Below are positions 28,850 through 38,800 of a stretch of 64,000 nucleotides of DNA, piece by piece. The notes beneath the pieces are model-generated. The model ran no database searches, was not told the origin of the DNA, and saw nothing but the letters and a program-made list of their open reading frames with translations. The stretch comes from an uncultured Collinsella sp. (lineage in GTDB: Bacteria > Actinomycetota > Coriobacteriia > Coriobacteriales > Coriobacteriaceae), in NCBI GenBank assembly GCA_900766165.1, contig CAAFUK010000065.1, positions 1 through 64,000 of the forward strand. Reading direction: 5' to 3'. The translations under genes were made by a program, and so were the position numbers. The number at the start of each line of letters is the position of its first letter. Position 1 is the first letter of the stretch.

Positions 28850-30055
28850 TTAGGCGCGGGATTTGGCGCGTGAGAGGGCCAGGCCTACGGCGGCAATGGC
28901 GGCGGCGAAGAGCACGGTGACGCCCAGGTCGCAGGCGATGTCGCCCAACACGGCAGACGTCAGGTCCGAAGCGAGCGCCTTGCCGATCGCGTCGTTCACC
29001 CAATACGTCGGCACAAAGTGCGCCACCGTCTGCACGGCCGAGCCCATGAGCGACAGCGGCATCCAAGCGCCGCCCAAAAACGTCATGAGCATGCCGAGCA
29101 GGTTGCCCACACCGTTGAGCAGCTCCTCACGCGCACCCAGGCTCGAAAGGGCAAAGCCAACGGCCAGAGGCGTGCACGCCAAGGCAAACGTCGCCGCCAG
29201 CGCCAGGCACACACGACCCACGCCGACCTCGGCAACCGCGCCGGCAAAGCCCACGACGCCCATCATGCTCGACACAAACCAGATGCAGACGGTGAGCACT
29301 GCGGCAGCCGCGAACACGGCAAGCGAGCGCTGGCGCTCGGAGACCGGGCCGGCCTCCATGCGGCGCTCGCGCTCGGGCTCGTTCATGCCCGAGAACACCA
29401 GTCCCACCGACACGATGACCGACGAGATGATCGCGTACGCGCCAAAGTTGAAGTACGACTCGAGCGTGGCGGCGGCAGTCGAGTCGACCTTGACCTGCTC
29501 TATCTCGACCTCGGCACGCTCGGCGGCCGCGTGTTCGGCAGCCTTGGCGACGTCACCGTTGGAGGCAGCAGGCTCAAGTGCGGCCGCAGCGCCCGCGAGC
29601 GAGATCCAGCGCGAGGCCTCGGCAGACGAAAGCGCCGCCGCCATGGTGCCGGCACCGTAGGTCACATCGAGCTTGGGTAGGGACTCCCCCGCACGGGTGG
29701 CTGCAACGAGGTCGCCCTCAAACCCCTCCGGGATAAAGAACACGCAGTCGGCGCTGCCCTTGGCGCTGTTGCTCTTGGAGAGCGCGTCCGCAAGATCGTA
29801 TGTATCGTCGCCGATGCCCGTGACCAGCTCAAAACGCGAACCCAGGTGCTTGGTAAGCGCACGCGAAAGGTCGCTATTGTCGCGGTCGACCACGATCACG
29901 TTGGTGTCGTAGGGCTCGTACTCGGTAAGCTGCGACGAGTTCCAGCTCACCGAGGCCGCGATGAATACGCCCATGAGCGAGATGAACACCGTATAGATGA
30001 GCAGGTAGAACGGGTGCGCCAGCGCCATGCGAAGCGCGGTCTTAAAGGTGCTCAT
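28850..30055 (-). CDS. ABC-2 type permease, subunit 2
   Basis: A 401-residue membrane protein with one N-terminal helix (about 17-38), a large extracytoplasmic domain (about 40-225), and five C-terminal helices. This is the ABC-2 exporter topology (PF12698-like). Start 30055 (MSTFKTALRMALAHPFYLL) has AAGGAG upstream and overlaps the preceding permease gene by 14 bases. It works with the permease at 30042-31229 and the ATPase at 31239-32177. Confidence 0.88.
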   Translation of the reverse strand: MSTFKTALRMALAHPFYLLIYTVFISLMGVFIAASVSWNSSQLTEYEPYDTNVIVVDRDNSDLSRALTKHLGSRFELVTGIGDDTYDLADALSKSNSAKGSADCVFFIPEGFEGDLVAATRAGESLPKLDVTYGAGTMAAALSSAEASRWISLAGAAAALEPAASNGDVAKAAEHAAAERAEVEIEQVKVDSTAAATLESYFNFGAYAIISSVIVSVGLVFSGMNEPERERRMEAGPVSERQRSLAVFAAAAVLTVCIWFVSSMMGVVGFAGAVAEVGVGRVCLALAATFALACTPLAVGFALSSLGAREELLNGVGNLLGMLMTFLGGAWMPLSLMGSAVQTVAHFVPTYWVNDAIGKALASDLTSAVLGDIACDLGVTVLFAAAIAAVGLALSRAKSRA

Positions 30056-31229
30056 AGCGGCTCCTTCCAAAGATCAGCGTGGCGGCGGCAACGAACAGCA
30101 GCGCCATCAGGACGAGCGCGCCGGCGCGAACGGCGAAGGGCCCCGGGTCTTCAAAGAAATACAGGCGATTGAACATGTCGCAGATGAGCTTGACGGGGTT
30201 GAACCAGCACTCGGCCGGGCAGGCGCGGGCGACGTCGTCGGCAAGCGCCATCGCCGGCTCGCCGTAGAGGCCGACGAACAGGGCGCACGTGGTGGCAAAG
30301 CCCGTAAGGATGCCCGACTTGGACGCCTTGCCGCCCTTAACGGGAAGCGTGCCCACAAAGAGCCCCAGGCCCGTGGCGGCAAGCGCGGAAGCGGCGGCGC
30401 CCACCAGACACAGCCCCTCGCGCCCGCCAAAGTCGACGCCCACGACCAGGCACACGTAGCCGATTGCGATCGCCATCGAGGCGAAGGAGACCAGCCACGA
30501 GCCCACAAAGATACCGGCCAGCGATGTCGTCTTGGAAAGACCGCCCACGCAGCGACGCGCGCCAAGGCCCGACAGATTGGGCTGCAAATCGACGACGCTC
30601 AAGGCGGCAAACTCGGCAGACATCATCGCGACCAGGCCAAAAAGCGCGTAATAGTAGATGACCGTGCCATCGGGCGTGGTGCGTGTCAGGCTTACGCGGC
30701 GGGTACTGCCCTCGAGCGACAGGGCGCGCGCAACCGCCTCCGGGTCGGCGAGCGCCGCCGGGTTGTCCTGGGCAATCTGGGACATGAGCTCGGCATTTTG
30801 TGTATACGAGCTTGCCACCGTCTCCAGAATGCTGCGATCGGTGAGCACCGATGAGGCACGCGAGCTGTCGTAGCTCGATAGCAGTGTGAGCTTGGGTACG
30901 CCTGCGTCGTCGACCGTATAGATGCCCGCAACCTCACCGGCCTTGAGCGCGTGGTCCGCGGCGGCCGCGTCGTCGCACTCGTGGATCTCGAGCAGCTGAT
31001 CGTCGCTCTCCTTGGCAAGCGACGTCGCCACGTCCTTAAAGGTCGAGGCGTCCCAGGCCTCGTCCGCTATGACGGCAACCGGCACCGGGTCGACCGTGCC
31101 GTCGGAGCTCAGATTCGCAAACATAAACATGAACATCGTGGAAAGCGCGATGGGAAAGAGAGCGCCCCAGACCCACGTACTCGGTCGGCGCAGCAGCGTC
31201 TTGACCGTAGTGATGATGGTGTTGAACAT
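30042..31229 (-). CDS. ABC-2 type permease, subunit 1
   Basis: A 395-residue protein with the same topology as its neighbour: an N-terminal helix (GALFPIALSTMFMFMF), an extracytoplasmic domain, and several C-terminal helices (YYALFGLVAMMSAEFAAL, GIFVGSWLVSFASMAIAIGYV). The two permeases probably form a heterodimer. It lies nine bases after the ATPase stop and has a 14-base overlap with the next gene, so this is a tight three-gene exporter operon. Confidence 0.88.
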   Translation of the reverse strand: MFNTIITTVKTLLRRPSTWVWGALFPIALSTMFMFMFANLSSDGTVDPVPVAVIADEAWDASTFKDVATSLAKESDDQLLEIHECDDAAAADHALKAGEVAGIYTVDDAGVPKLTLLSSYDSSRASSVLTDRSILETVASSYTQNAELMSQIAQDNPAALADPEAVARALSLEGSTRRVSLTRTTPDGTVIYYYALFGLVAMMSAEFAALSVVDLQPNLSGLGARRCVGGLSKTTSLAGIFVGSWLVSFASMAIAIGYVCLVVGVDFGGREGLCLVGAAASALAATGLGLFVGTLPVKGGKASKSGILTGFATTCALFVGLYGEPAMALADDVARACPAECWFNPVKLICDMFNRLYFFEDPGPFAVRAGALVLMALLFVAAATLIFGRSRYEHL

Positions 31230-31238
31230 GACTGCCCC

Positions 31239-32177
31239 CTAGTCGCGCAGCTCGCGGCCGGTGATCTCGAGGAACACGTCGTTGAGGGTCGGTGGCTCGC
31301 TCCACACGCGGCCGAGCGCCACATCGGCGGCGCGCAGCGTGTCGAGGATGTCGACCAAATTGTGCGGGCTCGCTTCGCAGGTGCAGACGATCTCGCCGCC
31401 GGACAGCTCAACCGAAAGCACGTGCTCGAGGGCGCGCAGCCGCTCGACCGTGGCGGTCTCTACGGCGCCAACCTCGACAGTCACGCGCTCGCCCATCTGA
31501 ATCATGCGCTTGAGCTCGTCGTTGGTGCCCTGCGCCAGCACGCGCCCGCCGTCCATGATCATGATGCGGCTGCAGATTTGCTCGACTTCCTCCATGTAAT
31601 GGCTGGTATACACCACTGTGGCGCCCTCGTCGCGCAAGCGGCAGATGCCCTCCAGGATGGCGTTGCGGCTCTGTGGGTCGACCGCCACCGTGGGCTCGTC
31701 AAAGAAGATGAGCTCGGGCTTGTGCGCGATGCCGCAGGCGATGTTGAGGCGACGCGCCAGGCCGCCCGAGAGCTTGCCGGGGCGGAACTTGGCAAAGTCG
31801 CCCAGCCCGACAAAGTCGATCGCCTCGTTCACCAGCGCGCGACGGTGCTTGCGGTCGTTGACGTAGAGGCTGCAGAAATAGTCGATGTTCTCGCGCACCG
31901 TGAGCTCGTCAAACACCGCCACCTGCTGCGGCACCACGCCGATGCGGCGCTTGAGGTCGTAGCGGGCGGGCGCCATGGGCTCGCCGAACAGCTCAATGGT
32001 GCCTTTGTCGTAGGCAAGCAGCTGCAAAATGCAGTTGATGGACGTGGTCTTGCCCGAGCCGTTGGGGCCCAGCAGGCCAAAGATCTCGCCGGGGGCGATG
32101 CTCAGGTTAAAGTGGTCGAGCGCAATAAGGTCGTCATAGCGCTTGACGAGGTTTTCGACGTGAACGATGTCTGTCAT
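31239..32177 (-). CDS. ABC-2 exporter ATP-binding protein
   Basis: A 312-residue DrrA/CcmA-type ATPase: Walker A GPNGSGKTTS, signature LSGGLARRLNIA, Walker B ELIFFDEPTVAVDPQSR and switch YTSHYMEE. The C-terminal ~90 residues form the accessory domain usual for drug and lantibiotic exporters. The start (MTDIVHVENLVKRYDD) follows GGAAGGGCCGCC. It is divergently transcribed from the histidine kinase gene, which commonly means the two-component system regulates the exporter. Confidence 0.92.
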   Translation of the reverse strand: MTDIVHVENLVKRYDDLIALDHFNLSIAPGEIFGLLGPNGSGKTTSINCILQLLAYDKGTIELFGEPMAPARYDLKRRIGVVPQQVAVFDELTVRENIDYFCSLYVNDRKHRRALVNEAIDFVGLGDFAKFRPGKLSGGLARRLNIACGIAHKPELIFFDEPTVAVDPQSRNAILEGICRLRDEGATVVYTSHYMEEVEQICSRIMIMDGGRVLAQGTNDELKRMIQMGERVTVEVGAVETATVERLRALEHVLSVELSGGEIVCTCEASPHNLVDILDTLRAADVALGRVWSEPPTLNDVFLEITGRELRD

Positions 32178-32363
32178 GAGGCGGCCCTTCCGTTGATTGC
32201 GGCCCGGTACGATTGCATCATCGCAGGAGCCGCCGGCGCGCACCAGTGAGCTTTGTCACGAGTGCGGGGTCTTTGTCGTGCGGCCTGCCGACGCCCCCGC
32301 TTTGCTGCGCGGGAGGAATGTCACGGTTGCGCAGGCGGCCCCTCCACCATGCGCGGCTTCGCG

Positions 32364-32369
32364 TACAAT
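32364..32369 (+). promoter_or_regulatory. -10 element of the kinase/regulator operon
   Basis: TACAAT lies only six bases before the ATG at 32376. If it is the real -10, the transcript would start at or very near the ATG and be leaderless. No good -35 is seen. It lies in the 198-bp region divergent to the exporter operon. Confidence 0.4.
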
Positions 32370-32375
32370 ACCCGT

Positions 32376-33521
32376 ATGAACAGGCTTTTCGACAAATCGA
32401 TCGTGCTGGCGTGCTGTATTGCGGCCGCCATGGGTCTTGCTGTGGATGCCCGCATGGTCGCGGCGTTTTGCCTTGGCGTTATTGCCACCTCGCTGGCCGA
32501 GGTCGCACAGGAGGAACACGCGCGCCGCGCAAGCGAGGCCGCGAGCTACGTCTACATCATCGCGGCCGTCTTCATACCGCCGTTTGTGCCGTTTGCGCCT
32601 CTCGCTCTCTATGACATCGCGCGGCGCGTGCGCCGTGAGCACGCCTGGGTCGCGCTGGGCATTGGCTCCGTCTTTGCCCTTGCGCTCGTCGTGGACCTTC
32701 GCACCGACGCGCTCACCGCCCGAACGCTTCTGCTGACCGCCATCCTTTCGGTTGCCGCCACCTTGCTATCGCTACGTACCGCCCAGCTGGAGCGCGAGCA
32801 GCAGCGCATGCGCCGTACCCGCGACGAACTGCAGGAACGAGCCCTCGCGCTCGAGGCGCGCAACCGTGATCTTGCCGATCGCCAGGACTACGAAGTCGAG
32901 CTCGCGACGCTCGCCGAACGCGCCCGCATCGCGCGCGAGATCCACGATAACGTCGGGCACCAGCTCACGCGTGCCTCACTGCAGGCCGAAGCCTTGCGCG
33001 TGGTCCACGCCGACGAGCCCGGCGTCGCCGCCGATTTCGCCGACGTCAAACGCACGGTTGACGAGGCGCTCCAGCTTGTGCGCACCAGCGTCCACGCGCT
33101 CAACGACAACGCCGTCGACCTTTCCGTGCAGCTCGAACGCATTGTTGAAGGCGCGCGCTCGGACGGCGGCCCGCAGATTGAGCTTGAAGTTTTGGCCGAG
33201 CATGCACCCGCCAACGTCGCCAACTGCTTTGCGGCGGTGCTGCGCGAGGCGCTTTCCAACGCCATGCGCCACGCTTGCGCCCAGACCGTCACCGTACGAT
33301 GCATGGAGCATCCGTCGTTTTACCAGCTCATCGTTACCGATGATGGCGCGGACGCGACCCCGGCGAGCAGCAGCAACGTCGTAGAAGGCATGGGGCTCGC
33401 CTCCATGCGCGAGCGCGTCGAGGCGCTTGGCGGAACCTTCACCGCCGGCCTGCGCGCCGGCGCCCCCGGCTGGCGCGTGTTTGCCACCGTCCCCAAACAG
33501 CAAGGAGATGAGGACCGATGA
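32376..33521 (+). CDS. Sensor histidine kinase (NarL-partner, HisKA_3 type)
   Basis: A 381-residue membrane kinase. Four or so hydrophobic segments cover residues 1-120. A coiled region (about 125-170), a dimerisation/phosphoacceptor helix with ARIAREIHDNVGHQLTRA (His in REIHDN) and a HATPase domain with LREALSNAMRHA and GMGLASMRERVEALGG follow. No extracytoplasmic sensor loop is obvious, as in intramembrane-sensing kinases that watch cell-envelope stress. Start is taken at ATG 32376 (MNRLFDKS); the upstream open frame is unlike the family. Its stop overlaps the regulator start (ATGA). Confidence 0.9.
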   Translation: MNRLFDKSIVLACCIAAAMGLAVDARMVAAFCLGVIATSLAEVAQEEHARRASEAASYVYIIAAVFIPPFVPFAPLALYDIARRVRREHAWVALGIGSVFALALVVDLRTDALTARTLLLTAILSVAATLLSLRTAQLEREQQRMRRTRDELQERALALEARNRDLADRQDYEVELATLAERARIAREIHDNVGHQLTRASLQAEALRVVHADEPGVAADFADVKRTVDEALQLVRTSVHALNDNAVDLSVQLERIVEGARSDGGPQIELEVLAEHAPANVANCFAAVLREALSNAMRHACAQTVTVRCMEHPSFYQLIVTDDGADATPASSSNVVEGMGLASMRERVEALGGTFTAGLRAGAPGWRVFATVPKQQGDEDR

Positions 33522-34147
33522 GGCTCATCGTTGTCGACGACGACCGCCTAGTGGTCGATTCGCTCAAGATTATCCTGGGCGCCCAGCCGCAGATCGAGGT
33601 GGTGGGCACCGGCGCCAATGGCGACGCCGCAGTGGCTCTCTATGCCGAACACGCACCCGATATCGCGTTGCTCGACATTCAGATGCCGGGGCGCGACGGA
33701 CTTTCAGCCGCGCGCGAGATCCTTGAGCACGACCCTGCGGCGCGCGTGGTGTTTCTGACGACGTTCTCGGATGACGAGTACATTGTGTCGGCGCTCAAGC
33801 TGGGCGCCCGCGGCTATCTGATCAAAACCGATGTCGCCGCCATTCCGCCGGCACTGGCGCAGGTCATGGACGGCAAGCGCGTGCTCGAGGGCAAGGCGAT
33901 CGAGGATGTTGACTTTGACGGGATGGGCGACAAAGCAGGCGCGCCCCACCGTCCCGCAGCCTTTGCCGGCCTAACCGACCGCGAGTTCGAAGTCGCCGAG
34001 CTCATCGCCCGCGGCCTCGACAACAAGGAGATCGCCGCCACCGCCTACATGGGCGAAGGCACCGTGCGCAACCACATCAGCTCGATCCTTGCAAAGATGG
34101 GCCTGCGCAACCGCACGCAGATCGCCATCGCCTACCTGCGAGGGTAG
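33518..34147 (+). CDS. LuxR/NarL-family response regulator
   Basis: A 209-residue regulator: receiver domain (MRLIVVDDDRLVVDSL, phospho-Asp in IALLDIQMPGRDG, Lys in YLIKTD) and a C-terminal LuxR HTH (FAGLTDREFEVAELIARGLDNKEIAATAYMGEGTVRNHISSI). It overlaps the kinase gene by four bases, so the two are coupled. Its likely target is the ABC-2 exporter operon across the divergent promoter region. Confidence 0.94.
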   Translation: MRLIVVDDDRLVVDSLKIILGAQPQIEVVGTGANGDAAVALYAEHAPDIALLDIQMPGRDGLSAAREILEHDPAARVVFLTTFSDDEYIVSALKLGARGYLIKTDVAAIPPALAQVMDGKRVLEGKAIEDVDFDGMGDKAGAPHRPAAFAGLTDREFEVAELIARGLDNKEIAATAYMGEGTVRNHISSILAKMGLRNRTQIAIAYLRG

Positions 34148-34209
34148 TTGCCCAACGACTGACCGCCCCGGCATAGCAAAATGGCTGTCACCGATTTAAT
34201 ACCATTTCA

Positions 34210-34359
34210 AAACTATGCCGGTTTACGGGGCTAAACTCAGGACCCCCATCCATACCCGCGTTTTCTGCAAAATGACGGCTCGTCTACCTGCGATTTTATT
34301 TTCACGAATATCGGCATGGTTGGGGGCTCGTGACTCAGCCCCGTAAACCGGCATAGTTT
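34210..34359. repeat. Type A fold-back repeat, copy A1
   Basis: A 150-bp unit whose outer 23 bases on each side (34210-34232 and 34337-34359) are perfect inverted copies, from AAACTATGCCGG to ACGGGGCT. Pairing continues imperfectly inward (GACCCCCAT...CCATACC against GGCATGG...TGGGGGCTC). The centre contains CTACCTGCG, shared with the other units. Confidence 0.88.
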
Positions 34360-34404
34360 TGTTCGGGCGGCCCTGCACGAGTGCCTCCGCCAGCCTCACG
34401 GGAC

Positions 34405-34440
34405 CAAAATGATCCGTTTTCCTCCGCCCCCAAGGGATCA
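34405..34440. repeat. Type C motif, copy C1
   Basis: AAAATGATCCGTTTTCCTCC followed by GCCCCCAAGGGATCA. Three other copies lie next to fold-back units at 42224, 58635 and 58873. Confidence 0.8.
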
Positions 34441-34451
34441 GCCGGAACCGC

Positions 34452-34615
34452 GCGCCACGAAACCGGCCCATCTACTACGTTTGACTCGACACCCCTGACC
34501 ATACCTTCGTTTTGAGCATAACCGCAGGCGTTCTACCTGCGGTTATGTTTTGGCGTTTTTTGGCATGGTTGGAGGTAAGGGGCCAAACGTAGTAGATGGG
34601 CCGATTTCGTGGCGC
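34452..34615. repeat. Type B fold-back repeat, copy B1
   Basis: Arms 34452-34483 and 34584-34615 are inverted copies with one mismatch; key parts are GCGCCACGAAA and CATCTACTACGTTTG. An inner 11-bp stem, ATAACCGCAGG/CCTGCGGTTAT, lies at 34518-34546. Inner CCATACC/GGCATGG elements are shared with type A. Confidence 0.88.
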
Positions 34616-34633
34616 ACCCACCTCCCCCACGCA

Positions 34634-34675
34634 CAAAAATGCCGCCACGGAGGAGGGAGATGCCTCCGTGGCGGC
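34634..34675 (-). terminator. Terminator of the adhesin operon, distal
   Basis: Perfect 13-bp stem GCCGCCACGGAGG/CCTCCGTGGCGGC, followed on the minus strand by ATTTTTGTG. Confidence 0.9.
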
Positions 34676-34717
34676 TGGGGGTGGGGTGGGGGCTACATTG
34701 CTGGCGCCCCGCCGGCC

Positions 34718-34741
34718 GCCCGGGGCCTTTTGGCCCCGGGC
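34718..34741 (-). terminator. Terminator-like hairpin of the adhesin operon, proximal
   Basis: Perfect 10-bp stem GCCCGGGGCC/GGCCCCGGGC around a four-base loop, 13 bases after the stop at 34755. No U-run follows it. Confidence 0.7.
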
Positions 34742-34754
34742 GCTACCAGCGTGC

Positions 34755-35804
34755 CTAACGCTTACGGATACCCCAGACCAGGGCACCGACACCGGCCATG
34801 GCGATGACAAATGCCATAAGCAGAGCGGCAGCCTGCTGGTCGCCTGTGGTGGGCAGGAAACCCTTGACCGTCTTGACGATGTTCGTCACGGTCTTGGGCG
34901 TGCCGGGATCGGGCGTCGGCACGGGCGTCTCGGGCTTCTTGTACGTGTTGTTGAACACGATACCCTCGACGCTCTTATCGCCCTTGGCAAAGGCGACATT
35001 CGCCTTGAGGTTACCCTCGCCGTCATCGGCCACGTTGACGGTCGCGGTAAAGACGAACTTGTCGTAGGTCATACCGGCCTCGTCGCCCTTGACCTCGCTG
35101 ATGGTGTAGACGTACGTACCAGGCTCGTCGTACTCGAACTTGTCGAAGTTGATCTTGCCGTCGGCATCGTTGGTGACGGTGGACTCGATGTCCTCGCCAA
35201 CGAGCTTAAAGCTAAACTCGTCCTTCTTGAGCTCGCGTCCCTCGAGCACCTTGACCGCGCCGATGGAAACCTGCGTAGGCATGGCGTGATACTTGTTGGT
35301 AAAGCCAGCCGACTCGGTGGTTCCCTCGAGCTTGTGCGTCGCGGTCAGCGTGCCGTCGCCGTTGTCGGAGACGGTGGTCACGACGGTGTAGGTCGTGCCG
35401 TCATAGGTGACGCCCTTGTACAGGCCGAGCGCGTTGGGGCAAGCCTCGCGCAGCATGTACGTGTGCGTGCCGGGTGCCTCGTAGCGGATCGGGCTCAGCG
35501 TAACGTTACCGTTGACGTCGTTGGTACCGCTAGCGACAACCACACCGTCCTCGAGCAGCTCAAACGTGAACTCGCCAGCTGCAAGATCGCGGCCGGTCAG
35601 ACGCTTGACCGTCTTGACCTGATCGGTCACGGACGAATCGGTAGGTGCCACGCCGTAGGTGTTGGTAAACGTGAAGGCAGCACCGTCGCCGCCGTCGCGC
35701 TTGACGATCAGATGTCCGGCACCGTCATCGGTCACGGTGTAGGAAACCTTGCGCGTGGCGTTGGTGTCGTTGGTCACGCCAGGGGCGCTACCGGACTCGG
35801 TCAC
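34755..35804 (-). CDS. C-terminal part of giant LPXTG adhesin (separated by frameshift)
   Basis: A 349-codon frame starting at a GTG that overlaps the stop of the 2081-codon frame upstream by four bases. It holds the end of one pilin-type isopeptide (Spy0128/FctA) repeat, two complete repeats (from SSVTDQVKTVKRLTGRDL and from QVSIGAVKVLEGREL), then the sorting signal LPTTGD, a hydrophobic helix and RKR. There is no signal peptide. Reading the same frame upstream of the GTG gives RSHTFTYTV, the missing middle of an interrupted repeat. It is therefore most likely the severed cell-wall anchor of the upstream protein and not an independent gene. Confidence 0.85.
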   Translation of the reverse strand: MTESGSAPGVTNDTNATRKVSYTVTDDGAGHLIVKRDGGDGAAFTFTNTYGVAPTDSSVTDQVKTVKRLTGRDLAAGEFTFELLEDGVVVASGTNDVNGNVTLSPIRYEAPGTHTYMLREACPNALGLYKGVTYDGTTYTVVTTVSDNGDGTLTATHKLEGTTESAGFTNKYHAMPTQVSIGAVKVLEGRELKKDEFSFKLVGEDIESTVTNDADGKINFDKFEYDEPGTYVYTISEVKGDEAGMTYDKFVFTATVNVADDGEGNLKANVAFAKGDKSVEGIVFNNTYKKPETPVPTPDPGTPKTVTNIVKTVKGFLPTTGDQQAAALLMAFVIAMAGVGALVWGIRKR

Positions 35805-38800
35805 CGTGTAAGTAAAGGTGTGCGAGCGCGGAGCGGTGGGGCTGCGGGCTCGGGCTCGTCGCTGGGCTCGTCGGCGTTGGCATCGGTGTCGGCCTCTTCA
35901 GCCTCTGCCTCGTCGGCCTCGGCTTCGTCAGCTTCGTCTGCCTCGGCCTTATCGGTCGCATCGTCCGTCACGCCCAGAGCGCGGTTGAGGTCCTCGAGCG
36001 TAAAGTGGATCTTGCCAAAGTCCACGTTGCCAGCCGCGTCGTTGGTTGCGGTCGTGCGCTCGGGCATCGGGGCACCAGACTCGTCGGCGGTCACGGTAAA
36101 GGTGAACTTGCCCGTGATGTCAGCCGGGGTCAGGCCCTCGGCAGCTTGGAGCTTCTTAATGCCGGTGAGCGCGGCATCGACGGCTTCGGCGCCGTAGACG
36201 TTCTCGAACAAGGGCTCGACGCCGCCGTAGTCGACCGTTGCCGTCAGGGTACCGTCACCGTTGTCGACGACGATAACCTTAAAGCCAAAGCTCCACGTTG
36301 TAGCGGAAACGCCATTCGGCAGCCCGAATAAATCTTCGTAGGCCGTGTAGTTAATGGTCCAGGCAAGCTTACCGTCCTTATCGGTACGATAAGCAAGCCC
36401 AGCAGCCTCAAGATTAGCAAGCATCTTAGTGTCGTAGCGCAGCGTATCAAAGCTCACGTGCCCGCCGATATTGGGCTTGAGGTTTTCGTATGCCACAAGC
36501 TCACCCTGATAGGCGATGCCGAACCAGAACTCGCCGTCGGCCATCGGGCGACCGGTCAGAGTCTTGGTGGCAACGACCTGAGCAGCGGTGCCACCAGGCG
36601 TGTTGGTCGTAGCGCTGTAACTGTTGTGGAACGGGACCAGGGCACTCTCGACCTTGTTCTCACCGCTCTTGTGGACCGTCGTATGCGTACCCTCGGGACC
36701 GCCGGAAACGGTCGTGGTAGCGGTAAGCGTACCGGCGCCGTCATCGGCGATAACGATCGTCACCGTGCGCTCGGCGTTGTCGTAGGTGTAACCGGGCTTG
36801 CCGTCGTTCTTCTCGGCCACGGTATATTTGAAGGTCTTGCCGGCGTCAGCCTGCGTAAACTTGACCTCATGGCCCGCCAGAATATCAATCAGACCGACCG
36901 TCGCCTCTGCCGTTGCAGGGGACTGGAAGTTGTTGGCGCCGGGCAGCAGGCCGAGCGCATTGGCCGAAGCCTCGTCGGCGGGCTTCACGGTAAAGGTGAA
37001 CTGGCCCTCGGTCATGGGACGTCCGGAGAGGCTCTTGCTGAGCTTGAGGCCGCCGGCCGCGGCGTAATCGAGCTCAGTGCGGTACGTGTTGGTAAAACGT
37101 CCGCTTTCCTTCTTGGTGACGTTGGCGGTCAGGACGCCCTCGCCGTTCTCGGTCACGGTCACTTCGGCGGTCGCGACATGTCCGTCATACGTCATGCCTG
37201 CCGCATTGCCCGCGTTCTCGCGGATCTCGTACTTGTAGGTTCCGGCAGCCGTGTAGCGGATCTTGCCGAAGTTGATGGCGGCGATGCCGTCCTTCGCGTC
37301 CTTCTTGCTCACGGTCACGGTTGCGGGGTCGGGCAGCGGGGTGCCCTCGGCGGCGGTAATGGTAAAGCTGAACTCGTCGGAGTCCGTCCAAGCGCGACCA
37401 TCGACAGCCTTGCTCAGGCCAAAGTCGAGGTCTGCATCGGTCGGGGTCACGCTGTAGGTGTTCTTGAAGGTCGCAGCCGTGAGGTCCTTCAGGACATGCT
37501 CGGCCTTGAGGGTGCCGTCGCCGTTGTCCGTTATGGTGGTCTCGATGGTGTACTTGGCGTCACTGTAGGTGATGCCCTTGCTGGTGGTTCCGCCCTTGAC
37601 CTCGCGCAGCGTGTAGGTGTGCTTGCCGGCCTCGGTGTACTTCACGGCGCCCATCGTGATGTTGCCGCTGGCGTCGTTGGTGCCAGTGGCGACGACCTTG
37701 TCGCCCTCGACGAGCTCGAAGGAGAACTCGCCCTCCTTGAGGTCGCGGCCGGTCAGGGACTTGGTCGCGGTGATCTGGTCGGTGACGCTGAACTCACCAG
37801 GATTCGGCTTGTAGCTGTTGTTGAACTTCGCCTCGTCGGCTCCATTCAGCTCATGCTTTACCACGAGCTCACCCTTGCCGTTGTCGGTGACGGTCGTCTC
37901 GATGGTGTAGGTCTTGCCGTCGTAGGTGATGCCGTTGCCGGCGTCGCCCGGGACCTCGCGCAGCGTGTAGGTGTGCTTGCCGGCAGCGGTGTACTCGATG
38001 GGGCTCATCGTGATCTTGCCGCGGGCGTCGTTCTTGCCGGTGGCGACGACATCGTTACCCTCGACGAGCTCGAAGGAGAACTCGCCTTCCTTGAGGTCGC
38101 GCCCGGTCAGGAACTTGGTCGCGGTGATCTGGTCGGTGACACTGGAGCTCTTGGGGGCCACCGTGTAGGTATTCTCGAAGATCGCCTCGTCGGCGTTCTG
38201 CAGCTTGTGCTCCACGCTAAGGGCGCCGTCGCCGTTGTCCTTGACGATGGTCACGATAGTGTACTCAGAGGTGCTGTAGGTAATGCCGTTTTCGGTGGCG
38301 CCGGCCTTGGTCTCGCGCAGCATGTAGGTGTGCTCGCCAGCCGCGGTGTAGGTGACGGAATCCATCACGATCTTGCCGTCGGCATTGTTGGTGCCGGTGG
38401 CGACTACGTTATTGCCCTCGACGAGCTCAAAACGGAACTCGCCGGCCTTGAGGTCACGGCCGTCCAAGGACTTGATCGCGGTAATCTGGTCGGTGACGCT
38501 GGAGCTCTTGGAGCCAGGCTCGTAGGAGTTGGTAAACTTCGCCTCGTCGGCGCCCTTCAGCTTATGCTCTACGCCGAGCGTGCCGTCGCCGTTGTCCTTG
38601 ACGACAGTCTCGATGGTGTAGGTCGCGGCATCGTAGGTGATACCACCGACGTTGCCCCTGACCTCGCGCAGCGTGTAGGTGTGCTTGCCGGGCTTGTCGT
38701 AAGTGATTTTGTCCATGACAACCGTGCCGTCAGCGGCGTTCTTGCCGGTGGCGACGACCTTGTCGCCCTCGACGAGCTCGAAGGAGAACTCGCCGGCGGC

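Noticed and set aside
34210..34615. CRISPR or tRNA-like structures in the fold-back region
   Set aside because: Arms are single large inverted repeats of 150-165 bp with no array of short direct repeats, and no tRNA arms or anticodon loop fit.
35801..35804. Programmed ribosomal frameshift joining the two adhesin frames
   Set aside because: I see no slippery heptamer or stimulatory hairpin near the junction; an indel (real or from assembly) explains it more simply.
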